Origin: Flavobacterium terrae
GTDB lineage: Bacteria > Bacteroidota > Bacteroidia > Flavobacteriales > Flavobacteriaceae
Assembly: GCF_900142035.1 (NCBI RefSeq)
Contig: NZ_FQZI01000007.1
Span: 22,634 to 86,633, forward strand
Length of the DNA stretch: 64,000 bases
Direction: 5' to 3'
The notes under the pieces were generated by a model that was given only the letters and a program-made list of their open reading frames with translations, did no database searches and was not told the DNA's origin. Below, piece after piece: positions 36,490 to 45,173 of the stretch (its first letter is position 1; the number at the start of each line of letters is the position of its first letter). A program made the position numbers and the translations under genes.

Positions 36490-36520
36490 TTTTTTAATAC
36501 TATTAATGGTTGTGAAAATG

Positions 36521-36554
36521 CAATGCAGTCTTTAATGAGACTGCATTGTTTTTT
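36521..36554 (+). terminator. intrinsic terminator after DUF6520
   Basis: CAATGCAGTCT pairs perfectly with AGACTGCATTG across a 6-base loop and is followed by six T. Confidence 0.85.
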
Positions 36555-36572
36555 ACTTTATACCCTACGGAC

Positions 36573-39215
36573 TTAATCGTAATAATTTGGAATCATCCAA
36601 GAAGAGGATTCTTTTCCTTTTAAATAATAATCGAACCAAGACTCTATCTTATTGGTTAAGTCTTCTGTATTAGTGCTTTCACTCAGCGCGTGTTCTTCAC
36701 CGGGATAAACTAACATGATGCTTTTCTTTTTTAACCGGCGAAGTGCCAAATAAAACTCATAACTCTGTTTTGCGTTAATTTGTAAATCCATTTCACCAGT
36801 CCAAGTTAAAAGTGGTGTATTAACATTTGCAGCTTGAAGTACCGGTGAATTTCGTAAATATCCTTCAGTGTCTTCGAATAAGGATTTACCCATACGGAAC
36901 TGATGGTATTCAAACCTCCAAAAATCGGGTTTTGAGTAATTCCAGGATACCCCAAGATAAGCACTTACAAAATCGGATAACCCTGCTCCTGACACCGCAG
37001 TAGCGAACATATCGGTTTGTGTTATGATGAAATTTGTTTCAAAACCGCCAAAGGAATGCCCGATTAATCCGATTTTGTCCTGAGAAACAACCCCCATATC
37101 AATTACAGCCTGTGTAGCAGCAGTTGTACAATCTGTAGCCGAAGCACCTGTATTACCTATTTCATAAACTATATCCGGATACAATACAAAATATCCTTTT
37201 GTGGTAAAGTTTGTATGGTTCCAGCCTTCATTATTATGTAAAGACGGATTCACATATTTATGCAATTCCCTTGACTGTTTTTGATATATATGTACCACCA
37301 TTGGATATTTTTTGTCCGGACTGTAATTAGCCGGATAAAAAAGAACTCCTGTTAACAGAACACCTGAAGCATTCGTATATTTTATTTGAATTGATTTACC
37401 CCAAAAATAGTTTTGCTGTTGTGGGTTACTGTTGACTACAGCCTCTTGTTTTGAGCCCTTTATACTGTTTAGTACCAAACGTGGTGGAACATCAAAATTC
37501 TCTTCAACATACATTATATCTTGCTTGTTCGCTGCCCATTGAAGCTGGCTGATTTTCATTTCTTTGTACACTATTGGTTTTTCTCCCTGTGAGCGTTGCC
37601 AATAATAATATCCCGAAGCTACATGATCTTTCCCTGTGGCTTCCAAAAGCAATATTCCACCCGTATCAAATAACCCGGTTCTGTTGCCATCGTATTTGAC
37701 TTCCGGTTTTTGAATAGCCGACTGTTCCGATATTCTGAATGTGATTTCTTTTTCTTTTCCTCTGGTTAAACGGGTACAAAAACTTCCGTCTACTGACACC
37801 TCCCATATATCGTATTTATCATACAGTAAAAGTGATTTTTCATCGGTAGTGAACCCGGGATTACCATAAGGTATCCAATCTGTACTCATTTCAAAATCGG
37901 GTCTTGATAATTCTGCTATCCTGTTTCGAGTGATATTGGTATGCTTATCCTTTTTAATGTCGTATATAAACCAGTCAGACTCTTTAAAATAAGTGATGTA
38001 CTTCCCTTTTGGTGACATTAACACCATTTGATTAGCACCTGAGTATTTTTTCAACAACAACTTTTTTGTTCCCGTTTGTAAATCAACTCCATAAAAATCG
38101 CGGTCGGCCTCTCTTTTTTCCTGTGGTTCATAGGTTTCCTGATTTGAGACAATAACATAGGTTTGATTTCCATTGAGCGCCACCTGCGGTAAAGCATTAT
38201 CTGCTATCTGAAAAAACCGATTGCTTTTTGGATACCAAACCGTTAATTTTTCTACTTTATCCCATCCGCTAATTTGTTTTTTTAAAGGATATATTGACTT
38301 GTCTTGGGTATTCCAAACCTGCACGGCTGTTTTGACACTATCTTTTGTAATCTGCACTTTTTTTACGCCAAAAAATATCCGTTCCCCATCTTCTGATAAT
38401 GATAATGGATTATAATCGCTGTCTGAAATAGTAGACTCTTCCGGAAAATCCTTCTGTGCTTTAGGATCAAATACAAATGTTCTTTTATCCTTACTTCTGA
38501 AGGTGAACAGCTTTCCCTTGGTGTTCTGTTCCTGTAACCCCTCCAAAGGATGGTGCAAAAAACAAAAGGCTTCACCGTTACTTTGCCATGCAAAATTGTG
38601 AAAGCCAGCACCAGTTTCTACAACTACGGTGTGAGTTTGTATCTTTTTATCTATTTGTAGTACCTCAACCGTATGCTGTTTGCCGCTATCCGTAACATAA
38701 GCTATTGCTGAATTTTGCGGATTTGGATACCATGCTTTGACGTTCTCAATACTTTTGAGTTCCTGCCCTTTCCAATCCTGTACCACTAAACTAATCTTGT
38801 TGTTTACTCCGGTTTTAAGTACTACCAAATAATTACCGTTAGCTGCAATTTTATAATCTGTTACCTCTGAAATGGTTTGCTTTTCTGCTGTTTTAAGATT
38901 TAAAATGTTTAGTGTATTATTAGCCTGCTGACAGACAAACCAACTGTCATTACTAAAATTGCCGTTTTTCCCTTTAGGAAATGACACGGTTTTTCCGTTA
39001 CGGTTTTTTACAAATAAGGTATCTTCTCCCGACTCGTAGCGTAGCGCGTAGCTTACCCAATTGCCATTAGATGAAATTTTATCGGGCTGTAACTCACTCC
39101 ACAAGTGATACTCCTGAGACGTAAGGTGTTTCTTTTGTTTTACCTGCCCCATTACAGGGCAGGCAACTACTAACAAAAACAAAAAAAATGAAAAGGGACA
39201 TTGTATTGTTCTCAT
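36573..39215 (-). CDS. S9-family prolyl oligopeptidase-like serine peptidase
   Basis: An 880-residue exported peptidase. The signal peptide (SFFLFLLVVACPVMGQ) is followed by an N-terminal beta-propeller-like region (about 30-600) and a C-terminal alpha/beta hydrolase. The nucleophile serine lies in GLIGHSFGGFE near residue 720, the aspartate in WTGEMDLQINAKQ and the histidine in YPGEEHALSE. S9 peptidases cleave short peptides, often after proline. It ends 2 bases before the SusD gene begins in the same orientation, so SusC, SusD and peptidase form one operon. The suggested job is processing of peptides that the SusCD pair imports or senses. Confidence 0.85.
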   Translation of the reverse strand: MRTIQCPFSFFLFLLVVACPVMGQVKQKKHLTSQEYHLWSELQPDKISSNGNWVSYALRYESGEDTLFVKNRNGKTVSFPKGKNGNFSNDSWFVCQQANNTLNILNLKTAEKQTISEVTDYKIAANGNYLVVLKTGVNNKISLVVQDWKGQELKSIENVKAWYPNPQNSAIAYVTDSGKQHTVEVLQIDKKIQTHTVVVETGAGFHNFAWQSNGEAFCFLHHPLEGLQEQNTKGKLFTFRSKDKRTFVFDPKAQKDFPEESTISDSDYNPLSLSEDGERIFFGVKKVQITKDSVKTAVQVWNTQDKSIYPLKKQISGWDKVEKLTVWYPKSNRFFQIADNALPQVALNGNQTYVIVSNQETYEPQEKREADRDFYGVDLQTGTKKLLLKKYSGANQMVLMSPKGKYITYFKESDWFIYDIKKDKHTNITRNRIAELSRPDFEMSTDWIPYGNPGFTTDEKSLLLYDKYDIWEVSVDGSFCTRLTRGKEKEITFRISEQSAIQKPEVKYDGNRTGLFDTGGILLLEATGKDHVASGYYYWQRSQGEKPIVYKEMKISQLQWAANKQDIMYVEENFDVPPRLVLNSIKGSKQEAVVNSNPQQQNYFWGKSIQIKYTNASGVLLTGVLFYPANYSPDKKYPMVVHIYQKQSRELHKYVNPSLHNNEGWNHTNFTTKGYFVLYPDIVYEIGNTGASATDCTTAATQAVIDMGVVSQDKIGLIGHSFGGFETNFIITQTDMFATAVSGAGLSDFVSAYLGVSWNYSKPDFWRFEYHQFRMGKSLFEDTEGYLRNSPVLQAANVNTPLLTWTGEMDLQINAKQSYEFYLALRRLKKKSIMLVYPGEEHALSESTNTEDLTNKIESWFDYYLKGKESSSWMIPNYYD

Positions 39216-39217
39216 GA

Positions 39218-40645
39218 TTAATAACCGGGATTTTGAGGATTGAGATTCGGATTCATGAGTAATTCGGATTCCGGTAACGGTAACAATCTATCGGTAGTGT
39301 TCCACCCTGTTTTGACTCCTGACAACGCTGCATCGAGATTGTTAGTTCTTTTTAAATCAAAAAACCTGTGTCCTAGTTCGGTAAAAAACTCTACTCTTCT
39401 TTCCTGAATAATGGCTGTTATAATATCCTGTTGGGTGAGAGCAGCCGTATCGGGCAAACCAGCTGTATTCCTGATTTTATTTAAATCTGTCTTTGCTCCT
39501 AAAAGGTCACCTAATTGTGCTAAGGCTTCGGCACGTATTAGATACTGCTCAGCCAAACGAAATATAATGGAGTATTCCTGTGATGTTCCGGTGTTTGTGA
39601 ACTGTTTGTATTTATAAGCATGGTACCACGTATTTACACCATCGGTAACTGCCTTTGTCCAATGGTTTTTACGCTCGTCCCCCACTTCGAAAGCCGCTAT
39701 AAGATTATCGTTTAGTGCCACAACCGGAGGAGGGCCTTGGTTGAAAATAAATGTACTACCTTCTTCGGTATTTCTGCCAGCTGATTGGGGCATGAGTTGC
39801 CAGATGGTTGTGGTGCTTTCTTTTAGGAAAATATTATCCAAATTGGTATCCCAAACGTATAAACCTGTGTTGCTTATTATATCTGAAGCTTCGTTTACTG
39901 CTGCGTTCCAATCACCCGTATAAAGATAAACTCTGGCCAATAGTGCTTTTACGGTTGCTTTGTTTGGTCTTACCCTTTCCGGCGTAATATAATCGTCAGA
40001 CAACATTGAGGACGACAGCAACAAATCTGTTTTAATATTGGCATAAACCTGTGTTGAAGACATACGAGATACAATACTGTTTACCCTATAATCCGTAGTA
40101 GTGATATAAGGAATATCCCCAAAAAGATTGAGCAGATAGAAATGTACTAATGCTCTTGTAAAATAAGCTTCTCCCAATAGTTGATTTTTCTCTGCTACTG
40201 ATAAGCCAGTGGAATTGGTAGCACCTTCTATAACCGCATTCGTCGCATAGATTTGGCTGTAACTGTTATTCCACAACGTTGCAATATCTGTATTGGAAGG
40301 GATTAAGGTATTGTTATAAAAATTAATAGTTCCCATAAAACTGCTACCGTAAAAAGTGAGTTCATCGGTGTAATTTCCCATTTGATTGGAAACTCCGGTA
40401 ACGGTTCCTGCCAGTACTCCGTTATTTCTTATTTGAGCGTAAATATCTACCATGGCAGCAGTTGCCGTGGTATAGTTCTCGAATACTGTGGGTGATGTTA
40501 ATTGCGATGTTGGTAACTCTACCTCAACAAAATTATCGCAGGCTACCAATAGTCCCAATAAAGTGATAGACACTAAATGTTTGCCTTGCTTTATCAGATT
40601 GTATCTGAAAGAAGTTTTATTGCAACTTATATTATGATGGTTCAT
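39218..40645 (-). CDS. SusD/RagB-family outer-membrane lipoprotein
   Basis: A 475-residue protein. A lipobox LLVAC near residue 36 is followed by tetratricopeptide-like helices and the SusD signature: NQLLGEAYFTRALVHFYLLNLFGDIPY near 159-185, and the C-terminal RLAEQYLIRAEALAQLGD and ERRVEFFTELGHRFFDLKR. It is the surface ligand-capture lid of the SusC transporter. It lies 17 bases after susC and 2 bases before the peptidase gene. No glycoside hydrolases are present, so the ligand is more likely a peptide than a glycan. Confidence 0.88.
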   Translation of the reverse strand: MNHHNISCNKTSFRYNLIKQGKHLVSITLLGLLVACDNFVEVELPTSQLTSPTVFENYTTATAAMVDIYAQIRNNGVLAGTVTGVSNQMGNYTDELTFYGSSFMGTINFYNNTLIPSNTDIATLWNNSYSQIYATNAVIEGATNSTGLSVAEKNQLLGEAYFTRALVHFYLLNLFGDIPYITTTDYRVNSIVSRMSSTQVYANIKTDLLLSSSMLSDDYITPERVRPNKATVKALLARVYLYTGDWNAAVNEASDIISNTGLYVWDTNLDNIFLKESTTTIWQLMPQSAGRNTEEGSTFIFNQGPPPVVALNDNLIAAFEVGDERKNHWTKAVTDGVNTWYHAYKYKQFTNTGTSQEYSIIFRLAEQYLIRAEALAQLGDLLGAKTDLNKIRNTAGLPDTAALTQQDIITAIIQERRVEFFTELGHRFFDLKRTNNLDAALSGVKTGWNTTDRLLPLPESELLMNPNLNPQNPGY

Positions 40646-40662
40646 GATTTATAGTTTTAAAA

Positions 40663-43600
40663 TTAGAATGACAATTGAATTCCTGATGTAATAATACGCA
40701 GTGGCGGTAAGAAGCCTAACGCGGTAAACTCAGGATCGGCTCCTTTGTAGGATGTAAACGTTAACACGTTTTGCCCCTGTAATGAAACTTTACACTGAAC
40801 ATTTTTCATCCATTTCTTAGGTACTTCATAAGACAAGGCAATGTTTTTGAGACGAATGAAAGAAGCATCGGTAATTACGGCATCGCTGCTGATGTATTTG
40901 TAAAAGGCATCTACAGCTGCACCGTTTGCTCCTGAACTGTATTGCTGGTATGGAGCGGAATCTCCCGGACTTTGCCAATGATTACCAACTATTGTTGACT
41001 GATTGGACATTGTACCCGGCAAAGCCAATGTGGCTGCCGTATTGTAATTTTCCTGCTTTACGAACTGGAAAAGAAAATCCAGTTGCCACTGTTTGTATTT
41101 GAGTTGATTTTGTAAACCTCCGTAAAATTCAGGGTTTAGGTCTTTTACTGTTTTCTTGTCTTCGGTGGCCGTAATTATCCCATCGTTATTTACATCTTCA
41201 AACTGATAAATACCCGTTTGCGGATCTATTCCTGTAAAGTGATACACCTTTTTGATGTTTAAAGGCTGACCAATTACCAACTGATTGGCATAGGTTGAGG
41301 TTTCCAAGCTGGGGAAAGACAGTAATTTATTTTTGGTTGTTGTAAAATTCAGGCTGGTTGTCCATCTGAAATTCTCTTTCTGAAAATTAACCGTTCGCAA
41401 TGTGAATTCCCATCCTCTATTTTGAACCGCAGCATCTAAATTAGCCTGCATGGAAGGAAAACCTGTTGTACCCGGAAGCGGAATACCTACCAATTGGTTT
41501 GAGGAACGGTTGTTGTACCAAGCCGAAGTAAGGGTAATACAGTCGTTGAAAAAACCGGTTTCGAGTGCTGCTTCGAACTTTTTGTTCATTTCCCAGCCGA
41601 AATCGGGGTTATATAAGCGTGTTGGGTGTAAACCGATTGTACCCTGATAATTGTTACCCGAAGTACTGTAGGTATTTAAAAACTGGTAATTCCCTATTTG
41701 ATCGTTACCGGTTGTACCATAACTGGCGCGCAGTTTTCCGAAACTTAAAAAGCTTAGGTTTTCGCTAATAAACGCTTCGTTTGAAAAAATCCAAGCCGCA
41801 CCAATGGCCCCGAAATTAGCGAATTGCTTCCCGGGTCCGAAACGGCTTGAACCATCGCGACGCCCTGTAATGTTTACGATGTAGCGTTTGTCCCAATTTA
41901 AGTTTACGCGACCGAAAAAGGCTTGGTATTTGTATATCGTAGCTTCATCGGTAAACACTGAAATATTTGACGCTGCTGCCAGATTATAAATAAGGCTATT
42001 GCTCATAAAACCACTTGCCTGCTGCACTAACTGTACGTTGTTTTGTTGTTGAAAAGTGCTTCCTACCAATGCTTCTACCCTCGCCTTACCAAACTCTTTG
42101 TTCCAATGAAGTTGCGGTTCTATAATCCAAGAATTACGGGAAGTGTTGTTTGCAAAAAGGACTGAATATTCACTACCCAAACCATAAGCAGGATTGTAGA
42201 TGGTTGAAGGAAAGGTACTGCTTTCGGTATGATGCAAATCAGTATATCCGAAGCTTGATTTGAGTTCCAAATTTTGCAAGAGTTTGTAGGATATCAGCAT
42301 ATTTGCCACTAAGTCTTTTGTATTGGCCAATGACTTCCCTTCGAGATTGCGAAGCGGATTATTAAAAGTGCCGTTTTCCCAATTCAGGTTTCCGTTTTCG
42401 TCATACAATGCCGGAGCATTAGGAGCGATTGACCAAGCTTCGGGTGTTAAATCTGTAGATGGCTGATTGTTGTCCTGTATTGTATAGCCGGCGGTGAAAT
42501 TTATCCTGAACTTTTTGTTGTCGGACTCATGATTTAAGTTCGTATGCAAGTTTCCTTTTTTATAACCGAATTCCCCTGGAAAAACTGTTGTTTCCTTACC
42601 GAAATTTCCGCTTACTAAAAACTGTGTTTGTGCATTTCCTCCGGATAGCGCTGCTTGGATGTTTGTAATTTCGTTTGTGCCGCCCAAGAGTGTTTTTTGC
42701 CAATCGGTATATCGGTTTTGATCCCATGTACCGTTGATGTCATAAGCATCAGGCGGATATGAAGTGATACCGTCATTTACATAGGCTTCGGCACGCATTT
42801 GTAAATACTGCGGGGTTTTCATCATGTCCATGAATCGGGTTACTTTGCCTAAACCACTGTTTATACTTGTTGAGAAAGTTGTTTTGCCCTTCTTTCCTTT
42901 TTTGGTGGTGATAAGCACTACCCCATTTGCGCCACGAGAACCATAAATAGCAGTAGCATCGGCATCTTTGAGGACCTCGAGGCTTTCGATATCGCCAGGG
43001 TTTAAATTGTTTAACGGGCTTGTGAGTGCGGGCATGACCGTTGCCGTGATACCACCACCAATTGCTTCGGAAGAATACGGAACGCCATCGATAACATACA
43101 ATGGTGCGTTACCATTTGCCCGAAGACTATTTTGCCCTCGTATTTGAATATCGAAACCGCCACCGGAAACACCAGTACTTTGCGTTACCGAGACGCCAGC
43201 CATTTGCCCCTGCATGGTCGCCAGCACATTAGTTACGGGTTGCTTTTCGATATCCTTGGAAGTCATTCTTGCGATACTGCCCGTGCGTTCTTTTTCTTTT
43301 ACGGAATAGTATCCCGCATTGATTTTGACTTCCTGTAGCGAAGTTGCCTCCTCTGACATAGATACATTTATAGTATTGCGACCTTGAATGGCAATTTCCC
43401 GCTTGGCATATCCCATCATAGAAAATACCAATGTATCTTTTGTTGAGGTTTTGATGGTGTAACTGCCATCGTAATTAGAGATTGTTTGGACCGTTGTCCC
43501 TTTTACAGTTACATTGACACCGGGTAAAGAGGACAAATTATCATAAATTTTCCCCTGTACGGTTATAGCCTGTTGCCCCCAAGCAACAGATGATAAGAGG

Positions 43601-43671
43601 TTTATTGCCGTGATGCAAAAAAAAGAGCAAAAAACGGACTGCCTATACCCCTTGAATGAAAAAATTTTCAT
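40663..43671 (-). CDS. SusC/RagA-family TonB-dependent transporter
   Basis: A 1002-residue outer-membrane protein. Signal peptide (about 1-32), a carboxypeptidase-regulatory-like domain (VQGKIYDNLSSLPGVNVTVKGT near 38-59), a plug with MQGQMAGVSVTQSTG and SLEVLKDADATAIYGSRGANGV near 229-250, and a 22-strand barrel ending in a hydrophobic strand. It imports a ligand captured by SusD using TonB energy. It is the first gene of the operon. Its 5' leader contains a strongly folded RNA at 43942-44076 and a small open frame at 43706-43852. Confidence 0.88.
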   Translation of the reverse strand: MKIFSFKGYRQSVFCSFFCITAINLLSSVAWGQQAITVQGKIYDNLSSLPGVNVTVKGTTVQTISNYDGSYTIKTSTKDTLVFSMMGYAKREIAIQGRNTINVSMSEEATSLQEVKINAGYYSVKEKERTGSIARMTSKDIEKQPVTNVLATMQGQMAGVSVTQSTGVSGGGFDIQIRGQNSLRANGNAPLYVIDGVPYSSEAIGGGITATVMPALTSPLNNLNPGDIESLEVLKDADATAIYGSRGANGVVLITTKKGKKGKTTFSTSINSGLGKVTRFMDMMKTPQYLQMRAEAYVNDGITSYPPDAYDINGTWDQNRYTDWQKTLLGGTNEITNIQAALSGGNAQTQFLVSGNFGKETTVFPGEFGYKKGNLHTNLNHESDNKKFRINFTAGYTIQDNNQPSTDLTPEAWSIAPNAPALYDENGNLNWENGTFNNPLRNLEGKSLANTKDLVANMLISYKLLQNLELKSSFGYTDLHHTESSTFPSTIYNPAYGLGSEYSVLFANNTSRNSWIIEPQLHWNKEFGKARVEALVGSTFQQQNNVQLVQQASGFMSNSLIYNLAAASNISVFTDEATIYKYQAFFGRVNLNWDKRYIVNITGRRDGSSRFGPGKQFANFGAIGAAWIFSNEAFISENLSFLSFGKLRASYGTTGNDQIGNYQFLNTYSTSGNNYQGTIGLHPTRLYNPDFGWEMNKKFEAALETGFFNDCITLTSAWYNNRSSNQLVGIPLPGTTGFPSMQANLDAAVQNRGWEFTLRTVNFQKENFRWTTSLNFTTTKNKLLSFPSLETSTYANQLVIGQPLNIKKVYHFTGIDPQTGIYQFEDVNNDGIITATEDKKTVKDLNPEFYGGLQNQLKYKQWQLDFLFQFVKQENYNTAATLALPGTMSNQSTIVGNHWQSPGDSAPYQQYSSGANGAAVDAFYKYISSDAVITDASFIRLKNIALSYEVPKKWMKNVQCKVSLQGQNVLTFTSYKGADPEFTALGFLPPLRIITSGIQLSF

Positions 43672-43705
43672 AGTATTGGATTAGTTAAGTTAAACGAAAG
43701 TTTTA

Positions 43706-43852
43706 TTAGCGTAAACCTTCTGCCTGATGCGCCAACACTGGGACAGGAGGTTTTTTATTTTTAAGAGAATTTACACCATAGGCACAACCATTTAGTTTGA
43801 CATTGTAAAACAATGCCACTATTAGCTTAATGCAGCTAAGCCATAGTGGCAT
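43706..43852 (-). CDS. candidate 48-residue ORF in the susC leader
   Basis: On the minus strand ATG at 43852 opens 48 codons ending at TAA (43708-43706), 35 bases before the susC start. The product begins MPLWLSCIKLIVALFYNVKL (a hydrophobic segment) and ends PPVPVLAHQAEGLR. The frame overlaps two hairpins: GCCACTA/TAGTGGC (about 43813-43851), and CCTG/CAGG within AACCT...AGGTT (about 43713-43755). It could be a leader peptide whose translation controls susC, or a frame that is open only by chance over structured RNA. I see no clear ribosome-binding site. Confidence 0.3.
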   Translation of the reverse strand: MPLWLSCIKLIVALFYNVKLNGCAYGVNSLKNKKPPVPVLAHQAEGLR

Positions 43853-43941
43853 ATAACGGCAGGGAAAACCCAACCGGTTTTATTGTGATTTGCGAGCCTG
43901 TGAAGTGAAGTTTTGCTTTGAAAAAGGAGAGTTTAGCGCAT

Positions 43942-44076
43942 AAAAAAGCGTGGAACTCAGCTTATCCGCTATCAAGGTACTGGTATACCCTACGCACGAA
44001 TAAGTGAGCCCACGCCAAGGACGTGAGCATCTTAACTTATCATCTCGTGCGTTAAAAATTACCAGTTTTTGATAAC
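43942..44076 (-). ncRNA. candidate structured leader RNA of the susC operon
   Basis: On the minus strand five nested helices close in order: 44069-44076 with 43968-43975 (8 pairs), 44060-44065 with 43980-43985 (6), 44045-44051 with 43993-43999 (7), 44035-44040 with 44000-44005 (6) and 44022-44028 with 44008-44014 (7). The two non-Watson-Crick pairs are G-U on this strand only. A C-C-A-C-G-C stretch (43953-43948) followed by six T could pair with G-C-G-T-G-G inside the innermost hairpin (44015-44010), a possible terminator/antiterminator choice. Two -7 elements lie just upstream. The stretch from 43672 to 44219 holds no other feature apart from the small frame at 43706. Confidence 0.55.
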
Positions 44077-44122
44077 GAGATTCAAAGCGAATGCTTCAAA
44101 TGTTTTCTATTATGAAGAATCG

Positions 44123-44150
44123 CAAAAATATGTATTTCATTACAAATATA
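44123..44150 (-). promoter_or_regulatory. two -7 promoter elements for the susC leader
   Basis: On the minus strand TATATTTG (44150-44143) and TATTTTTG (44130-44123) both match TAnnTTTG. Either would start an RNA a few bases upstream of the folded leader. No well-spaced -33 element is visible. Confidence 0.4.
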
Positions 44151-44219
44151 AGAAAATATTTTAAAATGCGGATTTCACTCCGAATTATTTTTACTTTTTA
44201 AGAGTTCATTTGCAATACT

Positions 44220-44441
44220 ATGATAGAAGTTAATCGTAAAATAGTTGATTTTATAGCAAATGAATGGGTTAGCAAAGCTAAGTCCCAGAGATCTTTTGCT
44301 TTAGATCACGGGATTGACGAAAAGACTGTTCGTAGTATTAAAAATGACGAAACTTATAAAATCAGTTTAGAGACAATAATTAAAATTTGTGAGGCTAGAA
44401 ACTTAAAGCTCTCGGAGTTTTTTAAGATAATAGAATTATAG
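44220..44441 (+). CDS. XRE-type helix-turn-helix regulator
   Basis: A 73-residue protein consisting almost only of a helix-turn-helix domain: SQRSFALDHGIDEKTVRSIKNDETYKISLETIIKICEARNLKLSEFF. This is a cro/C1-type fold of minimal length. It precedes the Thoeris-like pair, but an intrinsic terminator (44441-44470) separates them, so it is a separate transcription unit. It could repress the defence genes or the susC leader promoter, which diverges from it about 70 bases away. Confidence 0.72.
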   Translation: MIEVNRKIVDFIANEWVSKAKSQRSFALDHGIDEKTVRSIKNDETYKISLETIIKICEARNLKLSEFFKIIEL

Positions 44442-44470
44442 AAGGATGCTGATTAGCATCCTTCTTTTAT
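44441..44470 (+). terminator. intrinsic terminator after the HTH gene
   Basis: GAAGGATGCT pairs perfectly with AGCATCCTTC across a 4-base loop, followed by TTTTATTT. Confidence 0.8.
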
Positions 44471-44507
44471 TTGTGGTAAACCGTAACATTTTATTTAAGA
44501 TTCTATT

Positions 44508-44515
44508 TACTTTTG
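44508..44515 (+). promoter_or_regulatory. -7 promoter element of the TIR gene
   Basis: TACTTTTG matches TAnnTTTG between the terminator and the ATG at 44602. It supports the downstream start and not an earlier in-frame ATG at 44446. Confidence 0.4.
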
Positions 44516-44601
44516 ACAAAAACTTCACATATTTAGAAGCTATAGACAATGGTTGTAGAACCGTTCATACAAAAAAAATAACCTTCAAACAAATATCAAC
44601 T

Positions 44602-45168
44602 ATGAGTAAAATTTATAATTATTCTGCCTTTTATGTCAGCGAACCATTTAGCGAATCCTCACTTGGTGCTCATGCATCAAAAGATTTTTGTTATTACAAT
44701 TTACTTAAAGCATGGAAAGGTTCAGACAATTCCTTTCCATTTAACAATGCACATGATACTACTTATAATGTTCGTGATAATAGTGATTGGGAATTAACAC
44801 TTAAACCGAGACTTCATACAAGACTAAGAAATTCAAGAAATATAATTTTATTTTTAAGTCAAAATACATCAAATTCAAAAGCATTAAGAGAAGAAATTGA
44901 ATATGGAATTAATACTCTAAATCTTCCAGTAATTGTAGTATATCCTGATTTAAAAACTACTAAGGATATACGAAATAGTACAAATTCTAATTTTAGTACA
45001 ACCGTAATTAATTTATGGAATAATTTACCTGTCTTTCGTGATTCCAAATCCAAAGTTCCAGTATTGCATATACCTATGGATAAAGAAATTATTAAAAGAG
45101 CATTAAACAATGTAGACTTCAGAGTAAATTCAGGTAAAACACCTGATGATTATTATTACAACAGTTAA
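44602..45168 (+). CDS. Thoeris ThsB-like TIR-domain protein
   Basis: A 188-residue cytoplasmic protein with a TIR-like (MTH538/DUF1863-type) fold: YSAFYVSEPF near the start, DFCYYNLLKAWKGSDNSFPF near 26-45, AHDTTYNVRD, then LRNSRNIILFLSQNTSNSKALREEIEYGI near 88-116 with a candidate catalytic glutamate in REEIE, and PVIVVYP. TIR proteins of the Thoeris system make an NAD-derived signal on phage infection. The start at 44602 is chosen because an upstream terminator and promoter lie inside the longer frame. The membrane/macro-like effector follows after 5 bases. The assignment rests on motif pattern and gene pairing. Confidence 0.75.
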   Translation: MSKIYNYSAFYVSEPFSESSLGAHASKDFCYYNLLKAWKGSDNSFPFNNAHDTTYNVRDNSDWELTLKPRLHTRLRNSRNIILFLSQNTSNSKALREEIEYGINTLNLPVIVVYPDLKTTKDIRNSTNSNFSTTVINLWNNLPVFRDSKSKVPVLHIPMDKEIIKRALNNVDFRVNSGKTPDDYYYNS

Positions 45169-45173
45169 TTCTT

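Noticed and set aside
43942..44076. 6S RNA or cobalamin riboswitch
   Set aside because: The size and nested helices recall 6S, but a 6S gene is not expected in an element and no conserved bubble was identified. The B12-box and other cobalamin riboswitch core sequences are absent.
44446..44601. Longer N-terminus for the TIR protein
   Set aside because: The in-frame extension begins within a terminator hairpin and crosses a promoter element. Its hydrophobic start does not fit the cytoplasmic TIR family.
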